From assembly GCA_024331095.1 (NCBI GenBank), contig JANDJE010000014.1, positions 1-56,304 of the forward strand: 56,304 bases of DNA, given 5' to 3'. Made by a program: the position numbers and the translations under genes. The DNA is from Nitrospira sp. GTDB lineage: Bacteria > Nitrospirota > Nitrospiria > Nitrospirales > Nitrospiraceae. The notes below the pieces were generated by a model that was given only the letters and a program-made list of their open reading frames with translations, did no database searches and was not told where the DNA came from. Below are positions 1 through 9,130 of this stretch, piece after piece (within the stretch, counting starts at the first letter, position 1; each line of letters begins with the position of its first letter).

Positions 1-208
1 GAAGACCATAGATGCGCCGTAGTTTTTGTTTTTCCCGCAACTGGACGCTGTAGTCGGAAGTCCGTTGCCTGCCTTGCCCGTGTTGGCCTGGTGGATAGCT
101 CCGTCGCTCAATGGCACACTTCTCCGTCATGCAGCGCGCCCCCTTGAGAAACAACTTCTCCCCCTCTCGACGGCAGAGCCGACACACAGGACCGCGATAC
201 TTTGCCAC
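1..208 (-). CDS. rpsD: 30S ribosomal protein S4, partial (N-terminal part)
   Basis: This encodes the first 69 residues of the S4 primary 16S rRNA-binding protein; the gene continues past the left edge. The start is a GTG at 208-206, preceded by GGAGGAAGCA, so an ATG-only search would miss it. The N-terminus carries four cysteines (CRLC near residues 9-12, and C26 and C31), the zinc-binding C+ form of S4. The segment [10 protein letters not shown] is typical of the family. It follows rpsM and rpsK as in the usual alpha operon, where S4 commonly acts as translational repressor. rpoA and rplQ would be expected beyond the edge. Confidence 0.93.
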   Translation of the reverse strand, partial: MAKYRGPVCRLCRREGEKLFLKGARCMTEKCAIERRSYPPGQHGQGRQRTSDYSVQLREKQKLRRIYGL

Positions 209-281
209 TGCTTCCTCCTCGTTATATCACCGTTAAGACCGACGTCACCGCAACCGGCAATCGCTTCCTATCGGGCCACCG

Positions 282-665
282 CTACACCCGCCGTCGTTTG
301 GGCGGACGACATCCATTGTGTGGAATAGGAGTGACGTCTCTGATCAAATTGATTCGCAATCCAGCCCCCTGCAATGAGCGAATCGCCGACTCACGACCGG
401 ATCCCGGACCATTGACATACACGTCGATTTGCCGCATCCCGCATTCCATCGCCTTTCGAGCCGCCGCCTCGCCGGCTCGCTGCGCCGCGAACGGGGTGCT
501 TTTCCTCGACCCTTTAAACCCCTGATTGCCCGCGCTCGCCCACACCACCGTATTCCCGCTCATGTCGGTAATGGTCACGATCGTGTTGTTGAAAGAGGCC
601 TGAACGTGCGCGATTCCGCTTTGGACGATCCGGCGCTCCTTCTTTTTCCCCTTTTTGACACTCAT
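282..665 (-). CDS. rpsK: 30S ribosomal protein S11
   Basis: This 127-residue protein is the S11 component of the small-subunit platform. It has a lysine-rich N-terminus ([12 protein letters not shown]), the family segment [12 protein letters not shown] and the C-terminal [13 protein letters not shown] tail. Length is normal. The ATG at 665 follows GATGAGGGAATCGAT, with GAGG about 8 bases before the start. It lies between rpsM and rpsD in the alpha operon order. Confidence 0.97.
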   Translation of the reverse strand: MSVKKGKKKERRIVQSGIAHVQASFNNTIVTITDMSGNTVVWASAGNQGFKGSRKSTPFAAQRAGEAAARKAMECGMRQIDVYVNGPGSGRESAIRSLQGAGLRINLIRDVTPIPHNGCRPPKRRRV

Positions 666-705
666 ATCGATTCCCTCATCTTGGTCCGTTCACTGCCCTC
701 ACATG

Positions 706-1095
706 CTACGCGGTTTTCCCTCCAGCCGGCCTCGGCCTGCTCCCGACCCCGGCTCGTCGTCCCTTGCGCGTCCTGGCATTCGTTTTCGTCCGTTGCCCTC
801 GAACGGGGAGCCCTTTCCGATGGCGCAACCCGCGATATGTCCCCGTATCGACCAGACGCTTGATGTTCAAAGCGACTTCCTTCCGAAGATCGCCTTCAAC
901 ACGGTATTCACGCTCGATGATTTCTCGGAGTTTGACGATCTGGTCCTCGCTCAGATCTTTGACGCGGATCGCCCCATCGACTCCCGCCGCTTTGAGAATG
1001 TGCTGCGCGGACGTTCGCCCGATCCCATAAATGTAAGTCAACCCGATATCGATTCGTTTTCCCCTCGGCAAATCAACGCCCGCGATACGTGCCAT
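706..1095 (-). CDS. rpsM: 30S ribosomal protein S13
   Basis: This 129-residue protein is S13 of the small-subunit head, which contacts P-site tRNA. It starts [20 protein letters not shown], contains the helix-two-turn-helix core [14 protein letters not shown], the motif [20 protein letters not shown] and a basic C-terminal tail. Length is slightly above the usual 118-125 residues, the extra residues being in the basic tail. It is the first gene of the alpha group, after rpmJ. Confidence 0.97.
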   Translation of the reverse strand: MARIAGVDLPRGKRIDIGLTYIYGIGRTSAQHILKAAGVDGAIRVKDLSEDQIVKLREIIEREYRVEGDLRKEVALNIKRLVDTGTYRGLRHRKGLPVRGQRTKTNARTRKGRRAGVGSRPRPAGGKTA

Positions 1096-1191
1096 CTGTT
1101 CTCCCTTCAGTCGACCCCTTCTTCCCCGTCAATCGGATACAATGCGCGAGATAGCGGCCCATGCCCGATACGAGCTCGACGAACGATATCG

Positions 1192-1305
1192 TCATCCCTG
1201 CCGTTGCTTATGGCGTGGGTTCTCACAGAGCACCCTCACGACTCCCCGCCTCCGCACGACCCTGCATTTTGCACAAATCGGTTTGACCGATGACTTGACT
1301 TTCAT
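1192..1305 (-). CDS. rpmJ: 50S ribosomal protein L36
   Basis: This is a 37-residue protein read directly from the minus strand (ATG at 1305-1303, TGA at 1194-1192). It starts [20 protein letters not shown]. Zinc ligands C11, C14, C27 and H32 are present, so this is the zinc-binding C+ form. It sits between infA and rpsM, the usual place. Its small size is normal for L36. Confidence 0.95.
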   Translation of the reverse strand: MKVKSSVKPICAKCRVVRRRGVVRVLCENPRHKQRQG

Positions 1306-1322
1306 AACAATCAATATCCTCG

Positions 1323-1541
1323 CTACTTAAATCGATAGGTGATCCGCCCTCTTGTCAGATCATAGGGGGACATTTCCACGGTTACCTTGTCCCCGGGAAG
1401 GATACGAATGAAATGCATCCGCATTTTCCCCGAGATATGCGCCAAGATGATATGCCCATTGTCAAGTTTCACCCGAAACATCGCGTTGGGCAATGTTTCC
1501 GCCACGGTACCTTGAACTTCAATAATGTCTTCTTTGGCCAC
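1323..1541 (-). CDS. infA: Translation initiation factor IF-1
   Basis: This 72-residue S1/OB-fold protein binds the A site of the 30S subunit during initiation. It starts [20 protein letters not shown] and ends with [15 protein letters not shown], which is diagnostic of IF-1. Length is exactly that of the family. It lies between map and rpmJ, a common arrangement at the end of the spc operon. Confidence 0.98.
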   Translation of the reverse strand: MAKEDIIEVQGTVAETLPNAMFRVKLDNGHIILAHISGKMRMHFIRILPGDKVTVEMSPYDLTRGRITYRFK

Positions 1542-1577
1542 GTACTCTTTGATCTCTTCTTTCTCTGTTCTTACGAG

Positions 1578-2342
1578 CTAGACGACCGTCTCCGGGCGCC
1601 GACTCAAAATCTTGGCGGGCCCCTTGGGTTGCACCGCAATGGTGTGCTCAAAATGGGCGGATAAGCTGCCGTCTACCGTCACTGCCGTCCACCGATCTTC
1701 GAGTATGCGAACCGCGCTTCCTCCCATGTTCACCATGGGCTCGATCGCCAGAACCATTCCGCTTTGCAAACGAGGCCCTTGCCCCGGTTTCCCGTAATTC
1801 GGGATCTGGGGCTCTTCGTGCAACTGCCTGCCGATCCCATGTCCCACGAACTCCGTGACAACCGAATACCCCGCCGATTCTACATGACGTTGAACCGCAT
1901 GGGAAATATCGGAGATTCGGTTGCCGACGACGGCCTGTTCGATCCCCAAATACAACGCCTCTTTGGTCACCCGGATGAGTCGTAAGACTTCTTCGGAGAC
2001 TCGTCCGACGGCCACCGTCACCGCGGAATCCCCATAAAACCCCCCGACGATGGCTCCGAGATCCAAGCCGACGATATCTCCCTCTTTCAACTTGCGCTTG
2101 GAGGGAATTCCATGAACGACCTGCTCGTTTACGGACACGCACAACGTCTTGGGATAATTTCGATAGCCCTTGAAAGCCGGAACAGCTCCTCGCGCTCGTA
2201 TCTCCTTCTCGGCGATTTGATCAAGCTCCTCCGTGCTGATCCCAGGACTCACCGCTTTTTCCACCTCTCGCAGCGCTTCGGCTACCACCTTCGACGCCTG
2301 CGTCATGATTTCGATTTCAGCAGGCGTTTTGAGAATGATCAT
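1578..2342 (-). CDS. map: Methionine aminopeptidase, type I
   Basis: This 254-residue enzyme removes the initiator methionine from nascent proteins. The dinuclear metal ligands are visible in family context: D94 (GLDLGA), D105 (GDSA), H168 (GHGIG), E201 (AIEPM) and E232 (FEHTI), plus H77 in VVHGIP. It is type I without an N-terminal SH3-like or zinc extension. The start overlaps the adk stop by four bases (2339-2342), suggesting translational coupling. The secY-adk-map-infA order is widespread. Confidence 0.97.
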   Translation of the reverse strand: MIILKTPAEIEIMTQASKVVAEALREVEKAVSPGISTEELDQIAEKEIRARGAVPAFKGYRNYPKTLCVSVNEQVVHGIPSKRKLKEGDIVGLDLGAIVGGFYGDSAVTVAVGRVSEEVLRLIRVTKEALYLGIEQAVVGNRISDISHAVQRHVESAGYSVVTEFVGHGIGRQLHEEPQIPNYGKPGQGPRLQSGMVLAIEPMVNMGGSAVRILEDRWTAVTVDGSLSAHFEHTIAVQPKGPAKILSRRPETVV

Positions 2343-2995
2343 GCCGAATCACGGGCCGCCAGCACCTTCGTGAGATTCTCATACACGACATCGATCGGTC
2401 CCACACTGTCGAGGTGCGACAACATATTCTTTTTTTCATAGAAGCTGATGAGCGGAGCCGTTTGCTCATCATAAACCTTCAATCTCGTTTCGATCGCCTC
2501 CTGCCGATCGTCGTTTCTCTGAACGAGTTTCCCGCCGCATCGATCGCAGAGATCGCCTCGTTGCGAAGGCGAGAACTCCAGGTGAAACGTCGCTTGGCAT
2601 GTCGGGCAACTCCGACGTCCCCCGAGCCGTTTGACAATCTCCTCCCTCGAGGCGCGAAAATTGATGACGCGATCCAATCGAATTCCCTGTTCGTCGAGCA
2701 CTTGTTCCAATGCTTGGGCTTGCGGGACCGTTCGAGGAAAACCGTCAAGAATAAAACCGTTCCCCTTTCCCAAACCGGCCAATGTTTCCTTGACCAACCC
2801 GATCACGACCGAATCGGGAACGAGGCGTCCTTGATCCATGTACGATTTCGCTTCTCTCCCCAACTCCGTCCCTTTCCGAACCGCCTCGCGAAGCAAATCA
2901 CCGGTCGAAATTTTCTTCATACCGGACTGCATCGCCAATCTGTCGGCTTGCGTCCCTTTGCCCACGCCCGGCGCCCCGAGAAACACCAAATTCAT
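2339..2995 (-). CDS. adk: Adenylate kinase
   Basis: This 218-residue enzyme interconverts ATP + AMP and 2 ADP. The P-loop GAPGVGKGTQ is near the N-terminus, followed by the NMP-binding region and the FILDGFPRT motif. The LID carries two Cys-x2-Cys pairs (CPTC and CDRC), the zinc-binding long form. I chose ATG 2995 (MNLVFLGAPG, GAGG six bases upstream) because it matches the usual adenylate kinase N-terminus. A GTG at 3007 overlapping the secY stop would add four residues and cannot be excluded. Confidence 0.96.
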   Translation of the reverse strand: MNLVFLGAPGVGKGTQADRLAMQSGMKKISTGDLLREAVRKGTELGREAKSYMDQGRLVPDSVVIGLVKETLAGLGKGNGFILDGFPRTVPQAQALEQVLDEQGIRLDRVINFRASREEIVKRLGGRRSCPTCQATFHLEFSPSQRGDLCDRCGGKLVQRNDDRQEAIETRLKVYDEQTAPLISFYEKKNMLSHLDSVGPIDVVYENLTKVLAARDSA

Positions 2996-3003
2996 GCCTT
3001 GCC

Positions 3004-4323
3004 TCACCCGCTTCTTCCTCTCAGCGGCGCCATGCCCTTGCCCAAGAATCCCTCATAATTTCGCATCAACATGTGCGACTCGATCTGCTGAGCGGTATCC
3101 AACCCCACCCCGATGACGATCAGCAGCGACGTCCCTCCGAAATAGAACGGCACGTTCAATTTATAAATCAACAGTTCGGGAATCACGCAGACGATCGCCA
3201 GATAAATCGCTCCCACAAACGTAATTTTTGTCAGCACATTGTAGATATAGTCGGAGGTCCGTTGCCCCGGCCGTATACCGGGAATGAATCCTCCGTACTT
3301 TTTCATGTTATCGGCCATATCGACCGGATTGAGCACCACGGCGGTGTAAAAGAAGCAAAAGAACACGATAAGGCCGACGTACATCAGGGTATAAATCACC
3401 GACCCAGGCGACAACTGCGTTCCGATCTCCCTGATCCAAGGGGTCTCAAAAAATCCCGCGATCGTGGCCGGAAACGCGATGATCGATGAAGCGAAAATCG
3501 GAGGAATCACCCCGGCCGTATTGATCTTCAAAGGAATATGAGTATGCTGCCCTCCATACACCCGACGGCCGATCACGCGCTTGGCGTACTGCACCGGGAT
3601 TTTTCGACGCCCGCTTTCCAAAAACACAATCGCCGCCACTACGGCGATCATCAACACAGCCAATGCGATGAGCAACACGAGACTCAACTGCCCGACCTGA
3701 TAGAGATCGAACGTTTGCGCGACCGCCGCCGGCAGTCGCGCGACGATGCCGGCAAAAATGATCAGTGAAATGCCGTTCCCGACTCCCCGTTCGGTGATCT
3801 GCTCGCCAAGCCACATCAAAAAGGCCGTACCCGCCGTTAGGGTGATGACGGTCATCAACCGAAATCCCCACCCCCCGCTGAGCACGAATGCGCCTTCGTT
3901 CATTTGCTCCAGCCCGATCGCGATCCCGAACCCCTGGATGAGCGCAATCCCGATGGTTCCGAATCGGGTGTACTGGATGATCTTTTTTCGGCCTCGCTCC
4001 CCTTCCTTGGCCAACTTCGATAGATGGGGAACGACCACGGTCAACAACTGAAGAATGATCGACGCGCTGATATACGGCATGATGCCCAGGGCGAAGATCG
4101 TCAACCTGGACAAGGATCCGCCGGAAAAGATGTCCAAAAATCCGAGAAGCGACCCTCCTTGCTTCTGGAGAAACTCGGCAAGAGCTTCTCCGTTGATCCC
4201 TGGTGTCGGAATATGCGCGCCGACACGATACACCACGAGCATACCGAGCGTGAAGAGCACACGGGTACGAAGCTCGGGGATCTTGAAGATATTCTGTAAA
4301 CTGGTCAGGAGCCGCTCAAACAC
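3004..4323 (-). CDS. secY: Preprotein translocase subunit SecY
   Basis: This is the main channel subunit of the Sec translocon, about 439 residues with ten expected membrane segments. The N-terminus FERLLTSLQNIFKIPELRTR and the plug region GGSLSRLTIFALGIMPYISA are characteristic. The open frame extends upstream into rplO, but the best start is a GTG at 4323-4321 that overlaps the rplO stop by 8 bases and has GAGG 9 bases upstream. An upstream ATG at 4425 would add a 34-residue basic tail lying wholly inside rplO and is unlikely. Confidence 0.95.
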   Translation of the reverse strand: MFERLLTSLQNIFKIPELRTRVLFTLGMLVVYRVGAHIPTPGINGEALAEFLQKQGGSLLGFLDIFSGGSLSRLTIFALGIMPYISASIILQLLTVVVPHLSKLAKEGERGRKKIIQYTRFGTIGIALIQGFGIAIGLEQMNEGAFVLSGGWGFRLMTVITLTAGTAFLMWLGEQITERGVGNGISLIIFAGIVARLPAAVAQTFDLYQVGQLSLVLLIALAVLMIAVVAAIVFLESGRRKIPVQYAKRVIGRRVYGGQHTHIPLKINTAGVIPPIFASSIIAFPATIAGFFETPWIREIGTQLSPGSVIYTLMYVGLIVFFCFFYTAVVLNPVDMADNMKKYGGFIPGIRPGQRTSDYIYNVLTKITFVGAIYLAIVCVIPELLIYKLNVPFYFGGTSLLIVIGVGLDTAQQIESHMLMRNYEGFLGKGMAPLRGRSG

Positions 4324-4765
4324 CGCCGATGACCTCGACTCTCCCTCCAGCCGCCTGAATTTTCGCCTCGGCGGATTTGCTGAACTTGTGGGCTTGAACG
4401 ATGACCGGCTTACTGAGCTCGCCATGACCGAGGATCTTAATCGGGAGCGTTTTTCGCTTCACCAAACCGGCGTCAACCAAGGTCTGCGGAGTAATTGTCT
4501 CCGTACTCGCCACCTTCTCCAAACTCTTCACGTTGACGACGGCGTATTCGGTCCGGAACGGATTGGCAAAACCGAATTTCGGCACGCGCCGCACCAACGG
4601 CATCTGACCGCCTTCAAACCCAGGACGCTTCCCCCCACCCGACCGAGCCAACAATCCTTTATGGCCCTTGGTCGACGTTTTGCCATGCCCCGACCCGGGC
4701 CCGCGCCCGATGCGCTTCCGGCGTTTTTTTGCGCCTTTCCCCGGCTTCAAATCATGCAGGTTCAT
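4316..4765 (-). CDS. rplO: 50S ribosomal protein L15
   Basis: This 149-residue protein is L15, a late-assembly 23S rRNA-binding protein. It starts MNLHDLKPGKGAKKRRKRIG and has the Gly/Lys-rich N-terminal segment GRGPGSGHGKTSTKGHKG, then a globular C-terminal domain ending GGRVEVIGGV. It overlaps rpmD by four bases and secY by eight, which implies translational coupling along the spc group. Confidence 0.97.
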   Translation of the reverse strand: MNLHDLKPGKGAKKRRKRIGRGPGSGHGKTSTKGHKGLLARSGGGKRPGFEGGQMPLVRRVPKFGFANPFRTEYAVVNVKSLEKVASTETITPQTLVDAGLVKRKTLPIKILGHGELSKPVIVQAHKFSKSAEAKIQAAGGRVEVIGGV

Positions 4766-4980
4766 GGCTTCCCGACCTCCAGCAGATACCAGACCTTCTT
4801 GATCATTCCACGAACCTGAGGTGTGTCGGGATGGACGACCGTCTGCCTGATGCGTCGAAGCCCAAGCCCGCGCAGCACGCGGCGGTGGCCGTCAGGCGTC
4901 CCGATGGGACTCCGCCTCAATGTCACACGGAGAGCCTGTTCGTTGGAACTTTCTGTTTTCGTCGCCGCTTCAGTCCCCAT
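4762..4980 (-). CDS. rpmD: 50S ribosomal protein L30
   Basis: This 72-residue protein has the L30 core LRVTLRRSPIGTPDGHRRVL and the later segment HPDTPQVRGMIKKVWYL. The typical protein is about 60 residues; here roughly 16 extra polar residues (MGTEAATKTESSNEQA) precede the core. The start ATG at 4980 lies one base from the rpsE stop, and the stop overlaps rplO. The extension could be real, since no internal start sits exactly at the core. Confidence 0.94.
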   Translation of the reverse strand: MGTEAATKTESSNEQALRVTLRRSPIGTPDGHRRVLRGLGLRRIRQTVVHPDTPQVRGMIKKVWYLLEVGKP

Positions 4981-4981
4981 A

Positions 4982-5491
4982 TCAGACCGTGGCCCTTTCC
5001 TCTTGTTGCTCGGCCGCTCTCCGCCGCAGACGAAGAACGTCGTCGGGATGTCGTAACTGTGTAAGGCCGTTCAACGTCGCCCGAACCGCGTTGAACGGAT
5101 TCCCCCGGCCCAGCGTCTTTGCAATCACATTATGAGCCCCCACCAGCTCAACCACCGCGCGAACGGCGCCTCCGGCGATGATCCCCGTTCCATCCACCGC
5201 CGGCTTGAGCAAAACATGCTCCCCGCCGAAGAGACCGTGCACCTCATGAGGAATCGACCCCCCTTTGAGGGGCACATGAACCAGGTGTTTCTTGGCCTGC
5301 TCAACGGCCTTTGAAATGGCGACGGGCACTTCGGCGGCTTTTCCTTTCCCGATACCGACCCATCCATGGCCGTCTCCGACAACAACCAACGCACAGAAGT
5401 TGAAACGTTTCCCCCCCTTGACCACCTTGGCGACACGGTTGATGAAGACGACTTTGTCTTTCAAGCTCAACTCATCAGGATTGACTCGCAC
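4982..5491 (-). CDS. rpsE: 30S ribosomal protein S5
   Basis: This 169-residue protein is S5, which helps decoding fidelity near the mRNA entry channel. It has the double-stranded-RNA-binding-like N-domain ([20 protein letters not shown]) and the C-terminal domain with [20 protein letters not shown]. The start is GTG at 5491 with GGGAGAG five bases upstream. It lies between rplR and rpmD in standard spc order. Confidence 0.97.
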   Translation of the reverse strand: MRVNPDELSLKDKVVFINRVAKVVKGGKRFNFCALVVVGDGHGWVGIGKGKAAEVPVAISKAVEQAKKHLVHVPLKGGSIPHEVHGLFGGEHVLLKPAVDGTGIIAGGAVRAVVELVGAHNVIAKTLGRGNPFNAVRATLNGLTQLRHPDDVLRLRRRAAEQQEERATV

Positions 5492-5558
5492 GCTTTCTCT
5501 CCCTTGGTCCGGAGTTCAGACGAAGACCGCGAACACGCCGTCTTTTCCCCGCTTCAGT

Positions 5559-5924
5559 CTAAAATTGGAGCCCGCCTTCGCGAGCGGCATCGGCAAGGGC
5601 TTTGATTCTGCCGTGGTACATCCGCCCGCCGCGATCGAAGACAACGGCACTGACATTGGCGGCTTTGGCCCGCTCCGCCACCAACTTCCCCACGGCTTTG
5701 GCCGCCTCAATGTTGCCGGTCGATTTGAGCGTCGTTTTCAAGGATTTATCCAGAGAGGACGCCGCCGCCAGGGTTTTTCCCTCAAGATCGTTGATAACCT
5801 GAGCATAGATGTGCGCGTTGCTGCGAAACACGTTAAGCCTCGGCCTCTCCGGAGTCCCAAAAATCGCGTTTCGGACTCGACGCCGACGCCGCTCAAGCTG
5901 CTGAACTTTTCCCGCTCTACTCAT
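5559..5924 (-). CDS. rplR: 50S ribosomal protein L18
   Basis: This 121-residue protein is the 5S rRNA-binding protein L18. It has a basic N-terminus ([20 protein letters not shown]) and the core [19 protein letters not shown], with the C-terminal [23 protein letters not shown] 5924 is preferred because AGGGG lies six bases upstream. A TTG at 5930 would give two more residues but has no room for a ribosome-binding site. Confidence 0.96.
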   Translation of the reverse strand: MSRAGKVQQLERRRRRVRNAIFGTPERPRLNVFRSNAHIYAQVINDLEGKTLAAASSLDKSLKTTLKSTGNIEAAKAVGKLVAERAKAANVSAVVFDRGGRMYHGRIKALADAAREGGLQF

Positions 5925-5933
5925 TGCCAACCC

Positions 5934-6470
5934 CTACTTCCCGGTCTTGCCTTCTTTCTTTCGTAAACGCTCCCCGGCATATCGAATGCCCTTTTGCTTG
6001 TACACATCGGGAGGCTTGATCGCCCGGAGATTTGCGGCCACCTGACCGACCAATCTCTTATCAATTCCTTTCACCGTAATGAGGGTTTGTTTTTCAACCT
6101 TGACGTCGATTCCTGCCGGGACGTCGTACAAGACAGGATTGATATAGCCGACGTTGAAGCTCATGGTCCGCCCCTGCAGTTGCGTTTTGTAACCGACTCC
6201 GGTGATTTCCAGCGACCGCTCGTACCCTTTCGTCACACCGTGGATCATGTTATTCAACTCGGCTCGGACCAGACCGTGCAAAGCTCGCAATTTTCTATCC
6301 TCGCCGGCCCTGCTTACCTGAACCTTTCCGTCGTCCACAGTCACTGCGACTCCGGGAGCGAGAGACCAGTCCAATTTGCCCAGGGGGCCTTTTACGGAAA
6401 CGTTGGATCCGGCCACCTTGACCTCCACTCCGCTGGGAATCGCGATCGGCTTCCTCCCTACTCGTGACAT
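5934..6470 (-). CDS. rplF: 50S ribosomal protein L6
   Basis: This 178-residue protein is L6, located near the sarcin-ricin loop. It starts MSRVGRKPIAIPSGVEVKV and ends with the conserved KGIRYAGERLRKKEGKTGK. Two L6 repeats are visible by length and the internal pattern. It lies between rpsH and rplR, only about 9 bases upstream of rplR. Confidence 0.97.
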   Translation of the reverse strand: MSRVGRKPIAIPSGVEVKVAGSNVSVKGPLGKLDWSLAPGVAVTVDDGKVQVSRAGEDRKLRALHGLVRAELNNMIHGVTKGYERSLEITGVGYKTQLQGRTMSFNVGYINPVLYDVPAGIDVKVEKQTLITVKGIDKRLVGQVAANLRAIKPPDVYKQKGIRYAGERLRKKEGKTGK

Positions 6471-6507
6471 GATGCCAGTGCCCCTTTAACTCGTTAAGTC
6501 CCCTTGC

Positions 6508-6903
6508 TTACCACACCGCACACAAAACTTCTCCACCCACTCCGTTCTTTCTTGATTCTTGATCGGTCATGACGCCCTTTGATGTCGAAAGAATCGAGAG
6601 GCCAAGCCCGTTTTTGACTCTGGGAATATCTTTACCCCCCACATAGACCCGACGGCCCGGTTTGCTGATCCGCTCTAGGCCCGTAATCATGGGGCGGCCT
6701 TCCCCGATATACCTCAGCTTGACGTGAAAGACGAGATGACCGTCTTTTTCGCTTACCTCGACCGCATCGATGTACCCTTCCCGCTTCAAGATCTCTAAGA
6801 TCGCTCGCTTCAACTTAGAGGCGGGAACTACAACCGTTTCATGGCCTCGTTGTGCGCCGTTTCTCAATCGAACAAGAAGATCGCTAATAGGATCCGTCAG
6901 CAT
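6508..6903 (-). CDS. rpsH: 30S ribosomal protein S8
   Basis: This 131-residue protein is S8, a primary 16S rRNA binder and, in many bacteria, repressor of the spc operon. It starts MLTDPISDLLVRLRNGAQRG and contains the C-terminal LGLSILSTSKGVMTDQESRK and GGEVLCAVW. The ATG is at 6903. The order after rpsN and before rplF is canonical. Confidence 0.97.
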   Translation of the reverse strand: MLTDPISDLLVRLRNGAQRGHETVVVPASKLKRAILEILKREGYIDAVEVSEKDGHLVFHVKLRYIGEGRPMITGLERISKPGRRVYVGGKDIPRVKNGLGLSILSTSKGVMTDQESRKNGVGGEVLCAVW

Positions 6904-6960
6904 TTGTTACCCTTCAACCTTCACAAAAAATACAGAAGTATGCCTCTTTTAATCGGTCGT

Positions 6961-7146
6961 CTACCAACTTGACTTCCGAACGCCGGGGATCTCTCCGCGA
7001 AGACTCAAAAATCGAAAACAGATTCGACACATCTGAAACCGTCGCAAATACCCTCTCACCCGCCCGCACACGCCGCAGCGGTGGTACTGGCGGCAGGGGA
7101 ATTTCGGCTTGGCGGCCGCTTTATTTCGCAGTGCTAGTCGCGCCAC
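6961..7146 (-). CDS. rpsN: 30S ribosomal protein S14, zinc-binding type
   Basis: This 61-residue protein is the short, zinc-binding (type Z) form of S14. Two Cys-x2-Cys pairs are visible, CGVC and CRIC, and it ends [13 protein letters not shown]. The start is GTG at 7146, with GGAG six bases upstream. The longer zinc-free S14 is not seen in the window. Confidence 0.96.
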   Translation of the reverse strand: MARLALRNKAAAKPKFPCRQYHRCGVCGRVRGYLRRFQMCRICFRFLSLRGEIPGVRKSSW

Positions 7147-7183
7147 GCATGACTCCTTTCAACTGGCAAGACGGACAGCGTCA

Positions 7184-7834
7184 TCAGGCACGAAATGGCA
7201 TGCCAAGATGTTTTAACAGCGCCTTGCCCTCGTCATTGGTCTTGGCCGTCGTCACGATCGTGATATCCATCCCGTGAATCGAGGCGACGTCGTCGTACTT
7301 AATCTCCGGAAAAATGAGCTGCTCTTTCAAACCAAACGTGTAATTCCCCCGGCCGTCGAATGATTTCGAGGAGACGCCGCGGAAGTCCCGAATTCTGGGC
7401 AACGCCAAGGTCACAAGCCGATCGAAAAATTCGTACATGCGTCGACTCCGAAGCGTCACCTTGGCGCCGATCGGCAACCCTTGTCGTAATTTGAATCCGG
7501 CTATGGCTTTCTTCGCTCGAGTCACGACCGGTTTCTGACCCGTAATGGCTCCCAACTCCGTAACGGCGCTTTCCAGAAGCTTGACGTTCTGAAGCGCCTC
7601 TCCCATCCCGACGTTCAAGACCACACGTTCAAGTCTGGGCACCTGCATGATGTTCTTGTAGTTGAACTCCTTCATCAAGGCCGGTACGACTTTCTCCTGA
7701 TAAACGTCGAGAAGACGGGGCCTGAACTTTGATTCATCACCGCCCTGATCAAACTGTGCCGGTGACGGACTTTCTTTTGAAGAGGACTTTTTCTCCGTCT
7801 TCTTTGCCGTCACCTTTTTTTGCGCCTTTGCCAT
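7184..7834 (-). CDS. rplE: 50S ribosomal protein L5 with an N-terminal extension
   Basis: This protein is L5, which binds 5S rRNA and contacts P-site tRNA. The L5 core begins near residue 40 ([18 protein letters not shown]) and includes [20 protein letters not shown] and a normal C-terminus. Ahead of it are about 38 residues rich in Lys, Ser and Glu (for example [20 protein letters not shown]) that ordinary 179-residue L5 proteins lack. I chose ATG 7834 (GGAG eight bases upstream). A GTG at 7852 overlapping the rplX stop is in frame but has no clear ribosome-binding site. Confidence 0.93.
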   Translation of the reverse strand: MAKAQKKVTAKKTEKKSSSKESPSPAQFDQGGDESKFRPRLLDVYQEKVVPALMKEFNYKNIMQVPRLERVVLNVGMGEALQNVKLLESAVTELGAITGQKPVVTRAKKAIAGFKLRQGLPIGAKVTLRSRRMYEFFDRLVTLALPRIRDFRGVSSKSFDGRGNYTFGLKEQLIFPEIKYDDVASIHGMDITIVTTAKTNDEGKALLKHLGMPFRA

Positions 7835-7848
7835 TTCAGATACTCCGC

Positions 7849-8181
7849 TCACTCGATCGTTTCATTCGACTTTTTACTGAAACGGACTCGTCGACCGTCC
7901 TCCAAGTGTCGGATGCCGACCCTGGTTGGCTTCTGAGTCACCGGACAAAACAGCATAACCTTGGAAAGATTCAACGGGGCCTCTCGCTCGAGAATTCCTC
8001 CCTGTTTCAGCTTTTGATTCGGCTTCGTGTGGCGTTTGATAATGTTCAGCTTCTCAACGGTGACTTGGCCGGCCTTGAGATTCACCGACAGCACCTTTCC
8101 GGTTTTCCCTCGTTCCCGACCGGCAATCACAACGACGGTGTCACCTTTCTTGATTCTACTTTTTCGTAGGGCTTGCACCAT
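7849..8181 (-). CDS. rplX: 50S ribosomal protein L24
   Basis: This protein is L24, an assembly-initiating 23S rRNA binder with a KOW motif ([20 protein letters not shown]). The frame is open upstream into rplN. I chose ATG 8181 ([15 protein letters not shown]), giving 110 residues. GTG 8178 and ATG 8193 are close alternatives, and AGAGG lies just upstream of this cluster of possible starts. The long form starting at 8268 would lie largely inside rplN and is unlikely. Confidence 0.92.
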   Translation of the reverse strand: MVQALRKSRIKKGDTVVVIAGRERGKTGKVLSVNLKAGQVTVEKLNIIKRHTKPNQKLKQGGILEREAPLNLSKVMLFCPVTQKPTRVGIRHLEDGRRVRFSKKSNETIE

Positions 8182-8219
8182 TTCCTCTCTCATCCATCGA
8201 GCGCTGCGCGCATCGGCCC

Positions 8220-8588
8220 CTACAATACCTCGGGTGCCAGAGAAATAATTTTCATGAACTTTTTCCAACGCAATTCCCGCGCGACCGGACCGAAGATACG
8301 GGTTCCGATCGGCTCACCTTCTTTATTGATCAAAACACAGGCGTTCCGATCAAACTTAATGTAGGAGCCGTCCTCGCGACGCACTTCCTTCGTCGTCCGA
8401 ACGATCACCGCGCGGCTGACGTCGCCCTTCTTCACGCTCGCCTGAGGAATCGCTTCCTTAACGGCGACGACAACCACGTCACCCAACGATGCATAGCGCC
8501 GTTTCGTGCCCCCGAAGACGTGAAAACACATCGCCTGCTTCGCCCCCGAATTATCCGCCACGTCCATGTAAGTATAGTTCTGAATCAT
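8220..8588 (-). CDS. rplN: 50S ribosomal protein L14
   Basis: This 122-residue protein is L14, at the subunit interface. It starts [20 protein letters not shown] and contains the conserved [13 protein letters not shown] and [20 protein letters not shown] segments. Length is exactly that of the family. It opens the spc group after rpsQ. Confidence 0.98.
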   Translation of the reverse strand: MIQNYTYMDVADNSGAKQAMCFHVFGGTKRRYASLGDVVVVAVKEAIPQASVKKGDVSRAVIVRTTKEVRREDGSYIKFDRNACVLINKEGEPIGTRIFGPVARELRWKKFMKIISLAPEVL

Positions 8589-8615
8589 AACGTCCGATCT
8601 CTTCCTACGATTTGC

Positions 8616-8882
8616 TCAGCCCTGCTCTTCTTTCCCGAGAATTTCGACGACACGCCAATGTTTTTCCTTGCTGATCGGACGGCTCTCTCGCAAACGAACC
8701 CGATCTCCGACCTGACAGACGTTCTGCTCATCGTGCGCCTTGAGTTTCGTCACCCGCCGCCAGACTTTTCGGTAGATCGGATGCAGCACCGAACGCTCAA
8801 CCGCTACCACCACGGTCTTGTCCATTTTATTGCTCAGGACCCTTCCGACCCATTCGCGTTTCTTGACGACATTCGTACTCAT
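8616..8882 (-). CDS. rpsQ: 30S ribosomal protein S17
   Basis: This 88-residue OB-fold protein is S17. It contains [20 protein letters not shown] and the later segment [20 protein letters not shown]. Length is normal. It starts two bases after the rpmC stop, so the two genes are probably coupled. Confidence 0.97.
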   Translation of the reverse strand: MSTNVVKKREWVGRVLSNKMDKTVVVAVERSVLHPIYRKVWRRVTKLKAHDEQNVCQVGDRVRLRESRPISKEKHWRVVEILGKEEQG

Positions 8883-8884
8883 GG

Positions 8885-9103
8885 TTACGGTCTTTCACCC
8901 TTCCCTGCTTTTCCACTCATTTCCCGCATGACGGTTTTGAGCCTGGCGATAGTCCGCTTTGTCTTTCGAATCTGCATCGGATTTTCAAGACGTCCGGTTC
9001 CGAACTGAAAACGCAAATTGAACAATTCTTGCCTCAATTGTTTTTCTTTTTGGGCAAGTTCGGTTTCATTCAGTTGACGAAGCTCTTTCAGCTCCTGCGC
9101 CAT
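8885..9103 (-). CDS. rpmC: 50S ribosomal protein L29
   Basis: This 72-residue helical hairpin protein is L29, near the polypeptide exit tunnel. It contains [20 protein letters not shown] and [20 protein letters not shown], both diagnostic. Length is slightly above the usual 63-67 residues, the extra residues being at the C-terminus. It lies between rplP and rpsQ. Confidence 0.96.
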   Translation of the reverse strand: MAQELKELRQLNETELAQKEKQLRQELFNLRFQFGTGRLENPMQIRKTKRTIARLKTVMREMSGKAGKGERP

Positions 9104-9130
9104 GTTTCACCCCTTGGAAGCCTTCCCGCT

